DNA of 64,000 nucleotides from Ophiosphaerella korrae (Eukaryota; Ascomycota; Dothideomycetes; Pleosporales; Phaeosphaeriaceae), in NCBI GenBank assembly GCA_028456385.1, contig JALNQF010000010.1, positions 186,001 through 250,000 of the forward strand, read 5' to 3'. This document shows, piece by piece, positions 9,967 through 21,238 of this stretch. The translations under genes were made by a program, and so were the position numbers. Below the pieces are notes generated by a model, which did not search any database, was not told the DNA's origin, and was given only the letters and a program-made list of their open reading frames with translations. Position 1 is the first letter of the stretch, and every line of letters begins with the position of its first letter.

Positions 9967-12111
9967 TCACCCAAGGTAGCGAATTGTTTCGCTAATAATT
10001 CGATCCCATTTGCTGCCAGGTGTACGTTCAGAAACTGTCCTCAAAGTATCCACCTTTCGTTGACGTCCAATATGTTCTTCGCTGAACCAATTTCCATGTA
10101 AACCGTAAGGTACCCTTGTAGGAAGCTTAATTTTGCAAACAACGTCGCTCATTGTATTGGCGTCTAGTACCCACAACTCGCTTTTCGCATCGTCTCGGCA
10201 CTCACCCGTCTCGTCCAGCTGGTCTTCGTTGAAGACGTAGAACATGAGATAACCATCTTCCTCGGAGTTCGTCGAACCTTTGCCTTGACGTGGGACAAAT
10301 CTTGGTTCCTGGCCGTAATGATTTGGTGGTAGTCTGAAAACTCTTATGGGATCATTAGAATCTGTTGAAGCCAAAATCTGATCAACAGTGCGGTCATCGA
10401 CACAACCTGTGATATTTTCTGGCGGTGTGTGATGTGCTCGGGTGAGCAAAGCTGCGACGTCTGCTCTAACAATTAGGTCAATTTTCGTTGCCTTTCCTAG
10501 TGCTGCGCCAAATGACTCGTTGGAAGTACTGCAGCCGTAAATATATCGTGCGTAAGTCATGTCGGTGAGGGGCGAGACCGTAGGGAACTCGAATGGTAGG
10601 GCTGCCAATGCAAATTGATGGGTGATATGATTAGACGTCGTCGAATTCATCGCGAAGCGGTAGTAATATAGCCGACATTGCTCCTGCTCATCGTATGAAA
10701 TCGGTATCCGTGGTGGTCTACTGCTAGAATTCGGACAATCGTCTCGGGCTAATAGAGGAGAAAATTCGTTCACGTTAGGCTTCTCTGGGTCTGCAAGCCC
10801 AGCGTCTTCATCATATTTGGCGAAGAAAGACATGGGCCTGGGCCTCGCCACGTAGGAATGATCTGGGTGTGGTGGAGGTACGATGTTACCAGCGCTAAAG
10901 ATGAGTGACGCTGATGTCAAGCGACAAGCAAGAAGATTGACAGCAGTCACTCGATTCTCTGGATCGCACTCATCCCATGTGTTAGCGGTGTGAAAGATAC
11001 AGCAACCTGTAGTTTCAAACCACCGTACTGACGCCGGATCTCGTCGAGGAAAGATACCGAATCGGGATGGCTTCTTTGGCTCATATAAAACCACTGGATT
11101 ATTCCTAAGTAGGTTGACAGGTGAGAGGGAGAGAGGGAGATCCAAGATAACAGTGTGGTGTTTGGAAACGCCGAAATCGTGCATCAGTTTCCCACCAGTG
11201 CAGCCAGGAACGGGGGCGTTCATGATACTTTGCGCGGGAGGCTCTAGGCTGACATGGCCTTCCATAGAAGGGACTAACGAATAATGTACGTATGGAGGAG
11301 CAAAGTTGCAATGAAACAATACAAGCTCTCCGCTTGTTTGATCGACCTTTGGATGGCCTGTAGTCCATTCTCTCATCCAACTGAGCAATCCTGTTCCCCC
11401 GAATGTGGCCAGTGGTTTTTTATTTGGATCTTCATCATCTCCACCAATTTCACCCTCTGCTACACTTCCGTTGAACCAGCCAACAGTCTCGAGCTTGGGT
11501 AGGGTGACGCGCATAGGTGGTCCACTCTCACAAGTTGCCAACGCTCGTCCATCGTGAAACAGTATGCTGGTGTTTGCCACGCTGATTCTTTTAATTGACG
11601 TCCGTGAGCGAGAACAATGAGACAGAATTACAATGAAAACTGCTCGCAAGATTCTCCAGAGTATGACAACAAGCCTCGATAGCGGGTTGACTAGAGTCGC
11701 TATGCTAGGCAATATAGGGGTTTTCAAAGTATCGTCCTCCACGCTGGATAAGTATACGTCGGTGAGAATATATTGATTGACGAAATTGGGAACAGGTTCT
11801 TGCGAGTTATTGTGCAATCGCTCAAACCATACTCCCGAGAGCATCCCATCACCATCAAACCAATGAGCCTCGCGTCCAAGATGCGAGTTAGTGGCTGGGT
11901 TCCCGCCATTTCTAACGTACATGCCACCTAGCAACTCGGGTGGGATCTGGCCACTCCATGTGGAAGGCGTTGGCGCCCATGATTTGGTGACAGGCGCAAA
12001 GTTACCGGTGAGATAGCTGTGAAATGTTAGGCAACACAACCAATTTATCTTATCATAGATAACCTACGGATGGCTTGACACTTGCGACTTTCCATGGCGC
12101 GGATTGGACAT
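9967..12111 (-). CDS. carX: Carotenoid cleavage oxygenase (CarX type, retinal-forming)
   Basis: Exon 1 at 12111-12068 and exon 2 at 12016-9967 are joined by a 51-nt intron, giving 697 aa. The splice creates HPYLTGNFAPV, the conserved start of the CarX group, which supports the short first exon over an in-frame ATG at 12039. It belongs to the RPE65/CCD family of non-haem iron dioxygenases. The four iron-binding histidines can be placed in PPYVHYSLV, KLMHDFGVSKHH, CIFHTANTWDE and PYGLHGNWF. By family knowledge CarX cleaves beta-carotene symmetrically to retinal, the opsin chromophore. A hydrophobic, arginine-rich stretch after about residue 130 (LVVILWRILRAVFIVIL) may contact membrane. It is divergent from carRA and lies in tandem with carO. 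Confidence 0.93.
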
Positions 12112-12708
12112 GGCAAGGTCTCTTGTTTTGGCAACATTGGTCACGCTGCTGGAAGCGGTTGATGTCAGCAAGTCTACAAAGTTCTCTCAGATTTCGTTTT
12201 CCATGGTAGCAAAAGAGAATGAAAAACGAGCGGCCGTGTGTTGGAAGCATGATCCATGAAGGCAAAGGACGTGAGTATGATGCAAGATTCACATGTTCAA
12301 GACATGGGGATGCATGCATCCTAACCCAATTAAGCAACTGTTTGATGACGACGTCATGATAGGTGCTGACAGGTCATACTATATATGTCGCAGGCTGGTA
12401 CTTACATAGGCCTGCAAACCTTCTGGTCGCAAGTCCAAAGCCCTCCGGCCTGCCCTTGTAGATTCACAGGCTTGTGCTCTTGTGTTGATGAGGCGTGCAG
12501 AATCGTGACGTCAGCATGAAGCTCGCGTCGGCAACCGCGTATCAACAACACCGTAGCATGTCTGCAATGATTGGCTCATTTTGTGCGTAGATTGTGCATA
12601 GAACCACCCAGCTGTGGTTTGGTTTCCTTGTTCGCGCTATATACTTCGAATTGATGTAGTTTGCGCATCTTGCAGTGCACATCCGACCCCGTCTCCCATC
12701 CCGTCAGT
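12112..12708. promoter_or_regulatory. Divergent carX/carRA promoter
   Basis: These 597 bp separate two divergently transcribed carotenoid genes and should carry the control elements of both. Short frames inside are not supported. Only one obvious GATC (about 12250) is present. No TATA box stands out. Confidence 0.5.
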
Positions 12709-14625
12709 ATGGGCTTTGACTATGCCGTCGTGTATGTGAGGAGAACAATGCGGCGTATTGAGGAAGAATCGAGCTAACCGGAGCCTGGTAGCCATGTCAA
12801 ATATACCATTCCGCCCGCCGTGCTACTGACCCTTTTATACCGGCCACTATTTACCAGGCTTGATATCTTTAAGCTCGTCTTCCTCATATCTGTACGTAGA
12901 GGCGTCAACAACCCCTGCCCCGCGAGCTAACAAGGACAGATCGCTGTCCTCGCAACCGTCCCATGGGACTCATATCTTATTCGTAACCGCATCTGGAGTT
13001 ACCCCAGCCATGTTATTGCCGGCCCAACATTGCTCGACATTCCCTTCGAAGAAGTCTTCTTCTTCTTCATCCAAACGTACAATACTTCTCTCCTATACCT
13101 CCTTCTCAGCAAACCTACCTTTCAGCCCGCTGTCCTGCGTGCCGACCCTTCCAAGTTACACACACCGTGGAAATATCAGAAGTTGACGGGACAGCTGCTG
13201 CTTCTTGGCACAAGTGGATGGGGCTGGCGCCGCGTGCAGGAAAATGGAGAGGGCACCTACACTGGACTTATTCTAGTCTGGGCTGGGCCTATCCTTCTTT
13301 TGCAATGGTTTGACATCTCTACACGAAGAAGTCAACTAAAGTACTGACATACACATAGGAGTCTTGCTTGTCAGTTCATTCTTGGCCTCCCATTGACTAA
13401 CACTGTCCTTCCCATCGCGCTACCAACCGTGTATTTGTGGGTTGTGGATACTCTAGCCCTGCGCAGAGGCACATGGGTCATTGGCACAGGGACCAAGTAC
13501 GGCGTGCACGTGTGGGCTGGTTTAGAAATTGAGGAAGCTTTGTTCTTCCTCGTCACGAATATGCTGATTGTCTTCGGTCAATTGGCATTTGACAATGCCC
13601 TTGCTGTGCTATACACGTTTCCGGATCTCTTTCCTAACTCACCAAATATGCCCTCCCCTAGGCTTCTTATAAGTGCCCTCCTAATACCGCCCTCCAGGTA
13701 CGATCAGGCTCGTCTCATGGGTCTGCAGGATGCCGTCCAACGCTTGAAGCGCAAAAGCCGAAGTTTCTATCTCGCGTCGTCAACCTTCCCAGGGCCTCTA
13801 CGTATAGATCTTCTGCTACTTTACTCTTTCTGCCGCGTTGCCGATGACCTGGTGGACAATGCGGTCACCGCCGAGGAAGCCAAAATGTGGATATCAAAGC
13901 TACACACCTTCCTCGACAATGCTTATAAACGCCCAGAATTTTATGGCCAGCTCACGGACACTGTGCACATGAACTTCCCACCCAACACGCAATCGGCACT
14001 TCTTCAGCTTCCAACCGCAAAGCTGGAGCGCCAACCACTACAAGACCTATTATACGGTTTTGAAATGGATCTGGATTTCAAGAGCTCATCTCCCATCAAG
14101 ACCGAAGGCGATCTACGGCTATACTCTGAGCGGGTTGCAGGCACTGTAGCTCAAATGTGCATACAATTAATTTTCCACCTGTACCCGAGCAACATGAGCT
14201 CGGGTGAGCAGCGCAAGGTGGTGGATGCAGGCAATCAAATGGGAATCGCGCTTCAATATGTGAACATCGCACGGGACATTGCCGTGGACGCACGCATTGG
14301 CCGTGTCTATCTCCCACTCGACTGGCTTCAGGAGGTGGGCCTGACCTATGAAGAGGCTCTTGGGAACCCACAAGACACGCGAATGGAGTATTTGCGCACA
14401 CGACTCTTGGAGAATGCCTTCACCATGCACCAAAGCGCGAGAAGCGCGATAGAAAGCTTACCGGTTGCGGCACGTGGTCCCATACGGGTGGCTGTGGAGA
14501 GTTATATGGAAATTGGGAGGACTTTGCAGAAGAAGGGGTATGCTGTGAAGGCTGGCCGAGCTACAGTTCCGAAGTGGAGACGACTTGTGGTCGCTTGGAA
14601 GACGCTGAATAAACGTCGTGGTTGA
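12709..14625 (+). CDS. carRA: Bifunctional lycopene cyclase / phytoene synthase
   Basis: Four exons, 12709-12731, 12792-12891, 12940-13307 and 13359-14625, with introns of 60, 48 and 51 nt, giving 585 aa. The N-terminal half is the membrane-embedded fungal-type cyclase, with two similar halves ([12 protein letters not shown] and [12 protein letters not shown]). The C-terminal half is a phytoene synthase with two Asp-rich Mg-binding motifs, DDLVD (326-330) and DIAVD (470-474), and [12 protein letters not shown]. It condenses two geranylgeranyl diphosphates to phytoene and later cyclises lycopene to beta-carotene. The tiny first exon (encoding MGFDYAVV) matches the conserved start of AL-2-like proteins. 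With carB it suffices for beta-carotene; with carX and carO it completes the retinal-opsin module. Confidence 0.95.
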
Positions 14626-15129
14626 GGTTGAAGCGCATGCCGATGACATTGCTCAATGTTGCCTCGTTCAAGCCGGTGGATTAGAACGGAATAGCCCTAA
14701 CGGCCTTTGCTCGAGCAGTGTGTTGGGCGGTTTCAACAACAGTGCCGTTTAGTTGGTGAGCCAGCAGACTGAAGCAAGGCCAAGCACTTGAGTCAACCAA
14801 TGCTCTCCCCTTAGTTCTAATACCTCTAATTACGTGAGCTTCCAGTACCGTTTTCAGTCATCATCAAATGTGCCGTTCAAATCCAATTATCTATCTAACC
14901 GAGATAGGAAATACATTCCTCCCGGACATAGATCGGGGATAGGTAATAGTCGCGAACTTGGCGCACGTGTCCTTTCCTACCAACCAACCAACCGCAGAAC
15001 AACCACCCAGACGCTGCAACATGCACCATCATGCTCGTCTCTACAAAACTGGTTCGCGCTCAAAAGGACCTCTCTTTGATCTCGCTGTAACCCAAGTGAA
15101 TACTTGAACTACGAATAAATGTTTCCAAA
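14626..15129. other. Intergenic carRA-gpi2
   Basis: carRA 3' flank and gpi2 promoter, including a short CCAA tandem run near 14981. No gene seen. Confidence 0.5.
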
Positions 15130-16213
15130 ATGGTAGCTGTGCCGCCCGCCAGGCGCAAAACCACACCCCGCAACGCAAGCCGCAACCCCTCAAAAGGCAG
15201 ATACAAAAAGCTGCTATGGTTCAAACAGCCGTGTAGGTTGGCGTCCAACATGTCGAACAAACAATGCTAATTGGTTTAGTTCCGGACAACTACACAGACG
15301 AGACTACGTTCCTGGACCATCTACAGCGCAACCCGCGACTGCAGCCGTACGAGTTCTGGGCGCTCATGTCGGACGCAACAATCATTGTGCAGCACCTTGC
15401 GTCTGTGGTCATATTCTGCTGCTGCTTTGTCGCTATTTTCAACGGCAGGATTTCGCCCGTGGCGATTGCTGGGTGGGCCAGTTTGTGCACGCTTCTTGCG
15501 TGGGCGCTGTGGGATTACTGGGTTGGGCGGGACCAGCTTGCGCCGAAGAGTGAGATGGGTGGTGCGCTGGGCAAGGGGAGGATGCAGCAGCGCCTTGTGA
15601 CGGCGAAGTCGGCGGCGTTGATTTATGCGGCGTTATTGGGGCTCAGTCCGATTCTCAAGTCGTTGACGCGGTCGACGACGAGTGACTCTATATGGGCGCT
15701 GAGTACGTGGCTACTTTTGATCAATGTGGCGTTCTTCGATTATAGTGGGGGGCCAGGCACGCAGTATGTGTTTGATTCTTGTCATTCCTGTTTGAGATGC
15801 TAACTGTTTGATGTAGATTGCCAACATCTATGTCTACCAACTCTGCCATGATGGCTTCTGCTGTTCTGGCTTCACGGCTGCCCTCGACTACTCACGTCTT
15901 TTCCTTGACGCTCTTCTCAATTGAGATTTTTGGTCTCTTCCCCATCTTTCGCCGAGAGCTGCTCGTTCAATCCTGGACTGGCCATGCCCTGCTCACAGTC
16001 ATATTGACCATGGCCGCATGGGGCGGCGTCTTCATCACCCTCACGGGCGGCGGCTTGGCTGCGTTCATAACAGGCGTCATTCTCGGGTGCAGCCTTACTT
16101 TCCTATGCATGGGCATCTGCAGCCGCTGGCTCATCAGCCTCCAAAAATACAAGAACGAAATCCGCGGACCCTGGGACCCGGCAAGACCAATCATCCGACA
16201 ACGCTGGGACTGA
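15130..16213 (+). CDS. gpi2: GPI-GlcNAc transferase subunit Gpi2 (PIG-C)
   Basis: Three exons, 15130-15232, 15280-15763 and 15817-16213, with introns of 47 and 53 nt, giving 327 aa. Gpi2 is a multi-spanning ER subunit of the complex that adds GlcNAc to phosphatidylinositol, the first step of GPI-anchor synthesis. The basic N-terminus ends in KKLLWFKQP. The first splice restores FPDNYTDETTFLDHLQRNP, the most conserved part of the family, and many hydrophobic segments follow. The C-terminus RGPWDPARPIIRQRWD is also characteristic. The last 23 coding bases overlap the convergent minus-strand gene. Confidence 0.92.
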
Positions 16214-17084
16214 CTTCCTTCACCGCATCTACGCTCTGCGAATCCCGATTTTTATATCCCGCCCACAAACACGACCCGTTCTCCGGCCACGGATCCGCGC
16301 TCGACGCGCGAATAGACGGACCAGTCCACGTGCTATCAACACACTGTAGCAAATAGCTCTTCGACATGACTTCGAGACGGATCTTCCCCCCGCCCCGCTC
16401 CCACCGAATCACCTTCTCATCGCCCGCCGCCTCGATACACGCCCACATACGCGCCACAAGATCGTTCCCTGGCACATCCTCCGCACCTACGAAGTGCGAG
16501 CCCGACCACGGATCCCGCCATGCCATCGCCTGCCCCTTTCCCGCGCCGACAACCACAATGCGCCGCAGCCCGGGAATCCGCACCGTAGCGACCAGCCGCT
16601 TGAGCAGCGCCCAGAGATTGAATCGGTGCACGCCGATGCGCGGCCACGCGCTGAAATCTAGGCTTAGCGTCTCCAACCGCGGCACGCTGCAGTGCAGGCT
16701 GTTGTCCGCCGCGCCCCCGACGTAATGCGTCCATGCGTATGCGCGCCGCGGCCATTCTGTCGCGGCACAGCGCACATCGATGGTGATGGCGAGAATGGCT
16801 GCGCGGTGGTATGCATCGACGTTACCGAAGAAGGTGCGCGCCGCGTCCAGCGTCGTGAAGCTGAAGGCGTTCCGCGAGAAGAGCGGGCGGCGGTCAGTCT
16901 CGTGGTAGAGTCTGCGGCAGGTCTGGAGCAGCGCGGTGTCGAGCGCTTGCGTGGGGGACACAGCATCTACGATTTTGGCGGCTGCTGTGAAGCACAGCGT
17001 GTATATCATGTGTTGGATTTCGGCGGGGAGGCCGAGGAGGGGGGATTGGAGTTGGCGGTGTGGGGGGCTGATTGGGGGGGACAT
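16191..17084 (-). CDS. F-box-like hypothetical protein
   Basis: Single-exon reading frame of 297 aa. The N-terminal LLGLPAEIQHMIYTLCF is the degenerate F-box-type start seen in a large group of uncharacterised fungal proteins. It is followed by LLQTCRRLYHETDRRPLFSRNAFSF, with the familiar 'L..tCr.iy.Ea...lys.n.f.f' pattern. The remainder has no recognised catalytic motif. By family analogy it could recruit targets to an SCF ubiquitin ligase, but this is not shown. It runs tail-to-tail into gpi2 with a 23-bp coding overlap. Third positions are strongly GC-rich like its neighbours, which argues for a real gene. Confidence 0.7.
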   Translation of the reverse strand: MSPPISPPHRQLQSPLLGLPAEIQHMIYTLCFTAAAKIVDAVSPTQALDTALLQTCRRLYHETDRRPLFSRNAFSFTTLDAARTFFGNVDAYHRAAILAITIDVRCAATEWPRRAYAWTHYVGGAADNSLHCSVPRLETLSLDFSAWPRIGVHRFNLWALLKRLVATVRIPGLRRIVVVGAGKGQAMAWRDPWSGSHFVGAEDVPGNDLVARMWACIEAAGDEKVIRWERGGGKIRLEVMSKSYLLQCVDSTWTGPSIRASSADPWPENGSCLWAGYKNRDSQSVDAVKEVSPSVVG

Positions 17085-17868
17085 GGTTGAGCGAGGAAAT
17101 GTAAACAGGCAAATGGGTTGTGCGGAAGAGCTTTATTATGTGCTTTGGTCTATCTTTCTGGCTCTTGGATCATGGCGGTCATGGCTGGGTCTGGCCGGAC
17201 GCATGTGTCGTCGACGCAGCCCTATAAGACACCACAGCGGCGTATCGATATTTTGATGCGCAGACTTCGATCTAGTCAGTCTAATCAAGGCTTGTCTCCA
17301 GATACACACAAGGCCAGCCAGGCGGCGAGGCGCGCCGCCCGTTACCCGGCCCACTTAGCGAGGCCGTTGAAGATGTCGGAGTCTCAGCACGTGAGCGAAT
17401 TTTTCAGCTCGAGCGCCACATGGCACAGATATAAGCGATTAGCGCAAGGATCCATCAAGGGGGACGGACTTGGTTGAGAAATAGATGCCTGGCTTGGAAG
17501 ACGGGGCAATCGCAGACTGGACTCAGGGACGCAATAATTGCACAGCAATGTACGGGTACCTACATACGTGATGCCATTTCTCTTCCCCTCACCCCTTCCC
17601 TCCCCCAATGCTGAGCCTGGATGTGCGCACCTCCAGCTGTTTGCGCGCGCGCCGTTTTTGGACCCCAACTGTTGGAGCTGGCACGCAAGATTGCCGCGCG
17701 CGCCACGCGGTACCAGATACAAGTCACCCAGCCATCGCATTTTCTCTGGTATCCCCCTTTGTGCACGAGCTAAGCTGAGCAGCGTTTCGTTGATTGCTTT
17801 GCACGATCTACTATCTACTTTGTTGCTTGGTCTCCGTCCGACAATCGTTCAGAGAAAGAGCTAATTCC
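17085..17868. other. Divergent intergenic, F-box-like / annexin
   Basis: Promoter-type sequence with pyrimidine-rich blocks just before the annexin start. Several overlapping frames are open only because of composition. No gene seen. Confidence 0.5.
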
Positions 17869-20270
17869 ATGTCGCTGAGGCCTGGCGACCGGTCTCGACG
17901 CGAGCGGTCCAAGTCGCCTGGACGCGAGCGGTCTCGGTCACGCAGCCATGCGCGAGAGCCTCAGCATGGTGCGGGAACAGCCGGGCCGCAGTACGACGTT
18001 AGGCAGCCATATGCGACGTGAGTAGACATGCGATGCGCCTCATCCATCCTGAGATAGTGAACCCGTCCAAACTGAGAATATGGCCTCCAGACCTGAGAAT
18101 CAACCCATCACCATGGGCAACTACACCGACCTGCCTCCAGACCAGCGCCCGGGCTACTTCGGTGCTGCTCCGCAGGGTGCGACGTCGTCGGGCGGCATCA
18201 CGTATGCGCAGCCGGGCAACGTGCAGTATGCGTCTTCGCAGCAGTTCGCGTATACGGCTGCGCCCGCCTCCCAGACGTCGTCGTCGTATGCTGGCCCGCC
18301 GAGGAACCCTGCGGCGCAAGCTACAGGCTACCAGTATAGCCAGCCGGATCCCAAGCTCACGTATACGTCCAAGCCCGTTGCCCAGGCGCAAGCGCCGCCC
18401 GCGGTGAGACACAGTGCGCAGCCTGCGAACCAGCAGTACCAGCAGCCTGCGCAACAGTATACTGCTATGCCACATGCACCTCCTCCGCCTGCGCCCCCGC
18501 CGCCGCCGCCGCCCCCGCAACAGGCGGCCGCTCAGCGCAGCTATGCCCCTCCGCCCCCGCCAATGGGGCGCCATTCGCCGCATCCCTCGGAGGACTATCG
18601 CGCTCCACCGCCGCTGCAGACAGGGCCAACGACGACGCACGATGGGCGTAGAGTGGTGGAGATGGTGCCTGGCGGAGGGGGAGGGGGAGGGGGAAGACTG
18701 AATGCGCCACCCTCGCCAGGCGTGCGGCCACACAGTCTGTCAGTGACGGGCGGGCGACCCGACGGGCTCACGGGACGCATGGATAGGCTGTCCGTCAGTG
18801 GCAACCGGCCAGACATCCAGACCATCGTGCCAGGAGGCCTCCCGCCGCCGAGCCCCATGCTGGAAGCGTACCACGGCACATACCAGTCCATCAGCCCCAT
18901 GCCCCAGGCCATGATGCTCGACGACGACCTCGACCACTTGCCTCCGTTGGACAACTTCTCGCCGCGCGCATCCTCGCAGTCGATCCATGGCCGGCACCGC
19001 GGCGGCTCGACGTCGCGTCGCTCGCCCAGTCCGTCGCGTTTCAAGCCCAAAGACAAGCTCGCCATGGAAGCTTATGGCCGCATGGAAGTGTATGGCGGCA
19101 GTGGCGGCCGGCATGAGCGCGAGCACTACAGGCGCTCCTCGCACTCGCGCTCGCCGCCGCGCGACAAAGACAAGCGGCGCGTACGCGTCTACGACGCGAC
19201 CGACGACGCGCTGGACCTCGTATCCGCCATGTCGAGCAAGCCGCCGGACGCAGAAGCGCTGACATCGATCCTACCGCACCTATCGCACGACCAGATACTC
19301 GAGCTGCGCAACGAGTACAAGCGGCACATGAAGGTGCAGGGCCGCGGAATCAACATCGCCAAGCACATCAAACTCAAGACATCGGGCAACTTTGGCAAAA
19401 TTGCGTATGTGACTGCGCTGGGGAGGTTCGAGGCCGAGGGCTACTGGGCGAATTACTGGTACCAGTCGCACTCTGCGCGCCGCGAGCTGCTGATCGAGGC
19501 GTTGATGGGGCGGTCCAATTACGAGATGCGCGAGATCAAGGATGCGTTTCGCGACAAGCGGTATGGAGACTCGTTGACGCGGTGCATGGACAAGGAGCTT
19601 AAGGCGGACAAATTTCGCAAGGCCGTCTTGATGGCGCTTGAGGGCGCGCGCCAGGAGGAAAACGACGTGTGGAGTGAGGCGGACCGCCAGCGCGACGTGG
19701 ACACATTGTACAGCGCGATTCGCGGGCGGGAAGGCGGGGAGAGCGCCATGTTGGGCGTGGTGGTACGGCGCAGCGATGCACATTTGCGTGAAGTGCTCAG
19801 GCGGTATGAGAGGCAGTTCCAGGGCAGTTTTGCGCGGGACGCCTTGCGCAAGAGCAATAATCTCGTCGTAAGTTGCATCTAATCCCACCCCCGCTCTTGT
19901 GTGTATTTGGGGCTAACGGTCGCAGGGCGAAGTCATTGCGCACATTCTCAACGGCGTAATCAATCGGCCGGCGCGCGATGCTATGCTGCTGCACCACGCG
20001 CTCATCGACCTGATTGAGCCCGCGCACGACGCCCGCTCCTCATCTGGCAAATTGGCGGCGCGCGATGCGTCGAGCAAGCATGAGCGGCAGCAACGGTTCG
20101 AGTTGCTCATTTCGCGGCTTGTGCGGCTACATTGGGATCGCATGCATTTGATGCGGGTCAAGTCGGAGTACGAGGAGAAGTATGGCCGCATGGTGGAGGA
20201 GGATGTCGAGGAGGCGACGAAAGGGGACTTCAGGATGTTTTGTATTGCCATGTGTCAGTCGGGGAGGTAG
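17869..20270 (+). CDS. Annexin C4-like protein with Pro-rich N-terminus
   Basis: Three exons, 17869-18017, 18091-19867 and 19926-20270, with introns of 73 and 58 nt, giving 756 aa. The first ~60 residues are Arg/Ser-rich (RSRRERSKSPGRERSRSRSH). Residues to about 300 are low complexity (Gln, Tyr, Pro and poly-Pro runs, a Gly tract). A basic-serine stretch follows. The C-terminal part from about residue 423 has annexin-like repeats (ALTSILPHLSHDQILELRNEYK, GYWANYWYQSHSARRELLIEALMGRSNYEMREIKDAF). Annexins bind acidic phospholipids with calcium, but the usual GxGT...D/E calcium loops are not evident here, as in other fungal C4-type members. Likely a membrane or septum-associated scaffold (inference). 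Confidence 0.82.
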
Positions 20271-20401
20271 CATACATTTTGCTTTTGCAGGCCGCTGGCC
20301 GGGATGGAGTCTATGCCGAACAAAAATGGGTATTAGTAGGGGAGTGGTTGGGTATCGTGGTAAAACTGTGTCCTTGCGCCGTTTTTCCTTTTCTTTCTCC
20401 T

Positions 20402-21238
20402 TTACGCTTGCAGTCTGCGGATTAGCCCGGCAATGGGCCCGACGGCCTTCCTACTCATCGCGACGTCTCGCGCCCCATTCTTCGCCCGACAAACCGCCTT
20501 CTCAATCCTACCATCCTTGGTGATGCTCGCGACCAGCACCCTGCGATCTCCCCACGTAACCGTCACCTCCCGCACCGCCGCATCCCATTGTACATCGCGG
20601 ATCCTCGCCTCGCCCTCTGCCCCATCCTCGCTCTCCTCATCGCTGCTAACAAACGCATTCAACACCTCGCCCGTCGCATCCTCTTCCACGGCAGAAACCC
20701 CCGCCTCCCCCCTCAGCCGCTCCACAGCCCGCACCCGCAAATGCCAACTAACCGCCTCTTTCCGCACCGCGCGCCCAAACCGCACGAGGTCCTGCTCGCC
20801 CTTTTCTCCCGCGGGCAACCAGCGGTCCGCCAACGCCTGCACCGCCACGCACGCTGGAAGCGTATGCTTGTGCACGCGCAACACTCTTTTCCCATCTCTC
20901 TCATCCCAGTTCAGGAGCACGTGGTACGTGTGTGTGAAGGTGGGGCCGACTGCGACATCGATGCAGACGCCGAGGATGGCGCCGTTGTTGCGCGCGTACG
21001 GATCCGGGTCATGTGCCTTGTACGCTGTGACGGAGGCGCATGCACGGTAGATGTTTTCCGCGTTGCGTGTGGCCTGGGCGGCGAGGGCGGATTGGGCGGG
21101 GGAGGATGTGGGTAGACGGGTGGGGAGGTGGGGTTGGGAGAGGAGAATGGCGGAAAGATTCGCGTTGTGGGCGCGCAGGGTGGAGATGCGGGATTGGAGG
21201 GCGGCGATTTCGGCGTCGAGGTGTTCTGTTGTGGCCAT
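20402..21238 (-). CDS. mcm21: Kinetochore protein CENP-O / Mcm21
   Basis: Single exon, 278 aa. CENP-O (Mcm21) is part of the COMA/CCAN inner-kinetochore complex. Evidence: an N-terminal heptad-like coiled coil (residues 5-32, EIAALQSRISTLRAHNANL), then the RWD-type domain with ARNNGAILGVCIDV, YHVLLNWDE and RVHKHTLPACVAVQALADRWL. The last segment matches the family's 'v.rHTiP.fipl..l...yL'. An acidic insert (SSDEESEDGAEGE) sits near residue 200. It is convergent with the annexin gene (131 bp gap) and divergent from the acetyl-CoA transporter. Confidence 0.82.
   Translation of the reverse strand: MATTEHLDAEIAALQSRISTLRAHNANLSAILLSQPHLPTRLPTSSPAQSALAAQATRNAENIYRACASVTAYKAHDPDPYARNNGAILGVCIDVAVGPTFTHTYHVLLNWDERDGKRVLRVHKHTLPACVAVQALADRWLPAGEKGEQDLVRFGRAVRKEAVSWHLRVRAVERLRGEAGVSAVEEDATGEVLNAFVSSDEESEDGAEGEARIRDVQWDAAVREVTVTWGDRRVLVASITKDGRIEKAVCRAKNGARDVAMSRKAVGPIAGLIRRLQA

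Noticed and set aside
12017..12039. In-frame ATG at 12039 as the carX start
   Set aside because: It lies in the intron. Splicing to the 44-nt exon at 12111-12068 restores the conserved HPYLTGNFAP beginning.
17999..18733. 244-codon minus-strand frame opposite the annexin gene
   Set aside because: Arg-rich composition typical of an antisense shadow of GC-rich, low-complexity coding sequence. The plus strand is supported by family similarity.
20433..21050. 205-codon plus-strand frame opposite CENP-O
   Set aside because: No family resemblance. The minus-strand frame carries the CENP-O signatures and explains the third-position GC bias.
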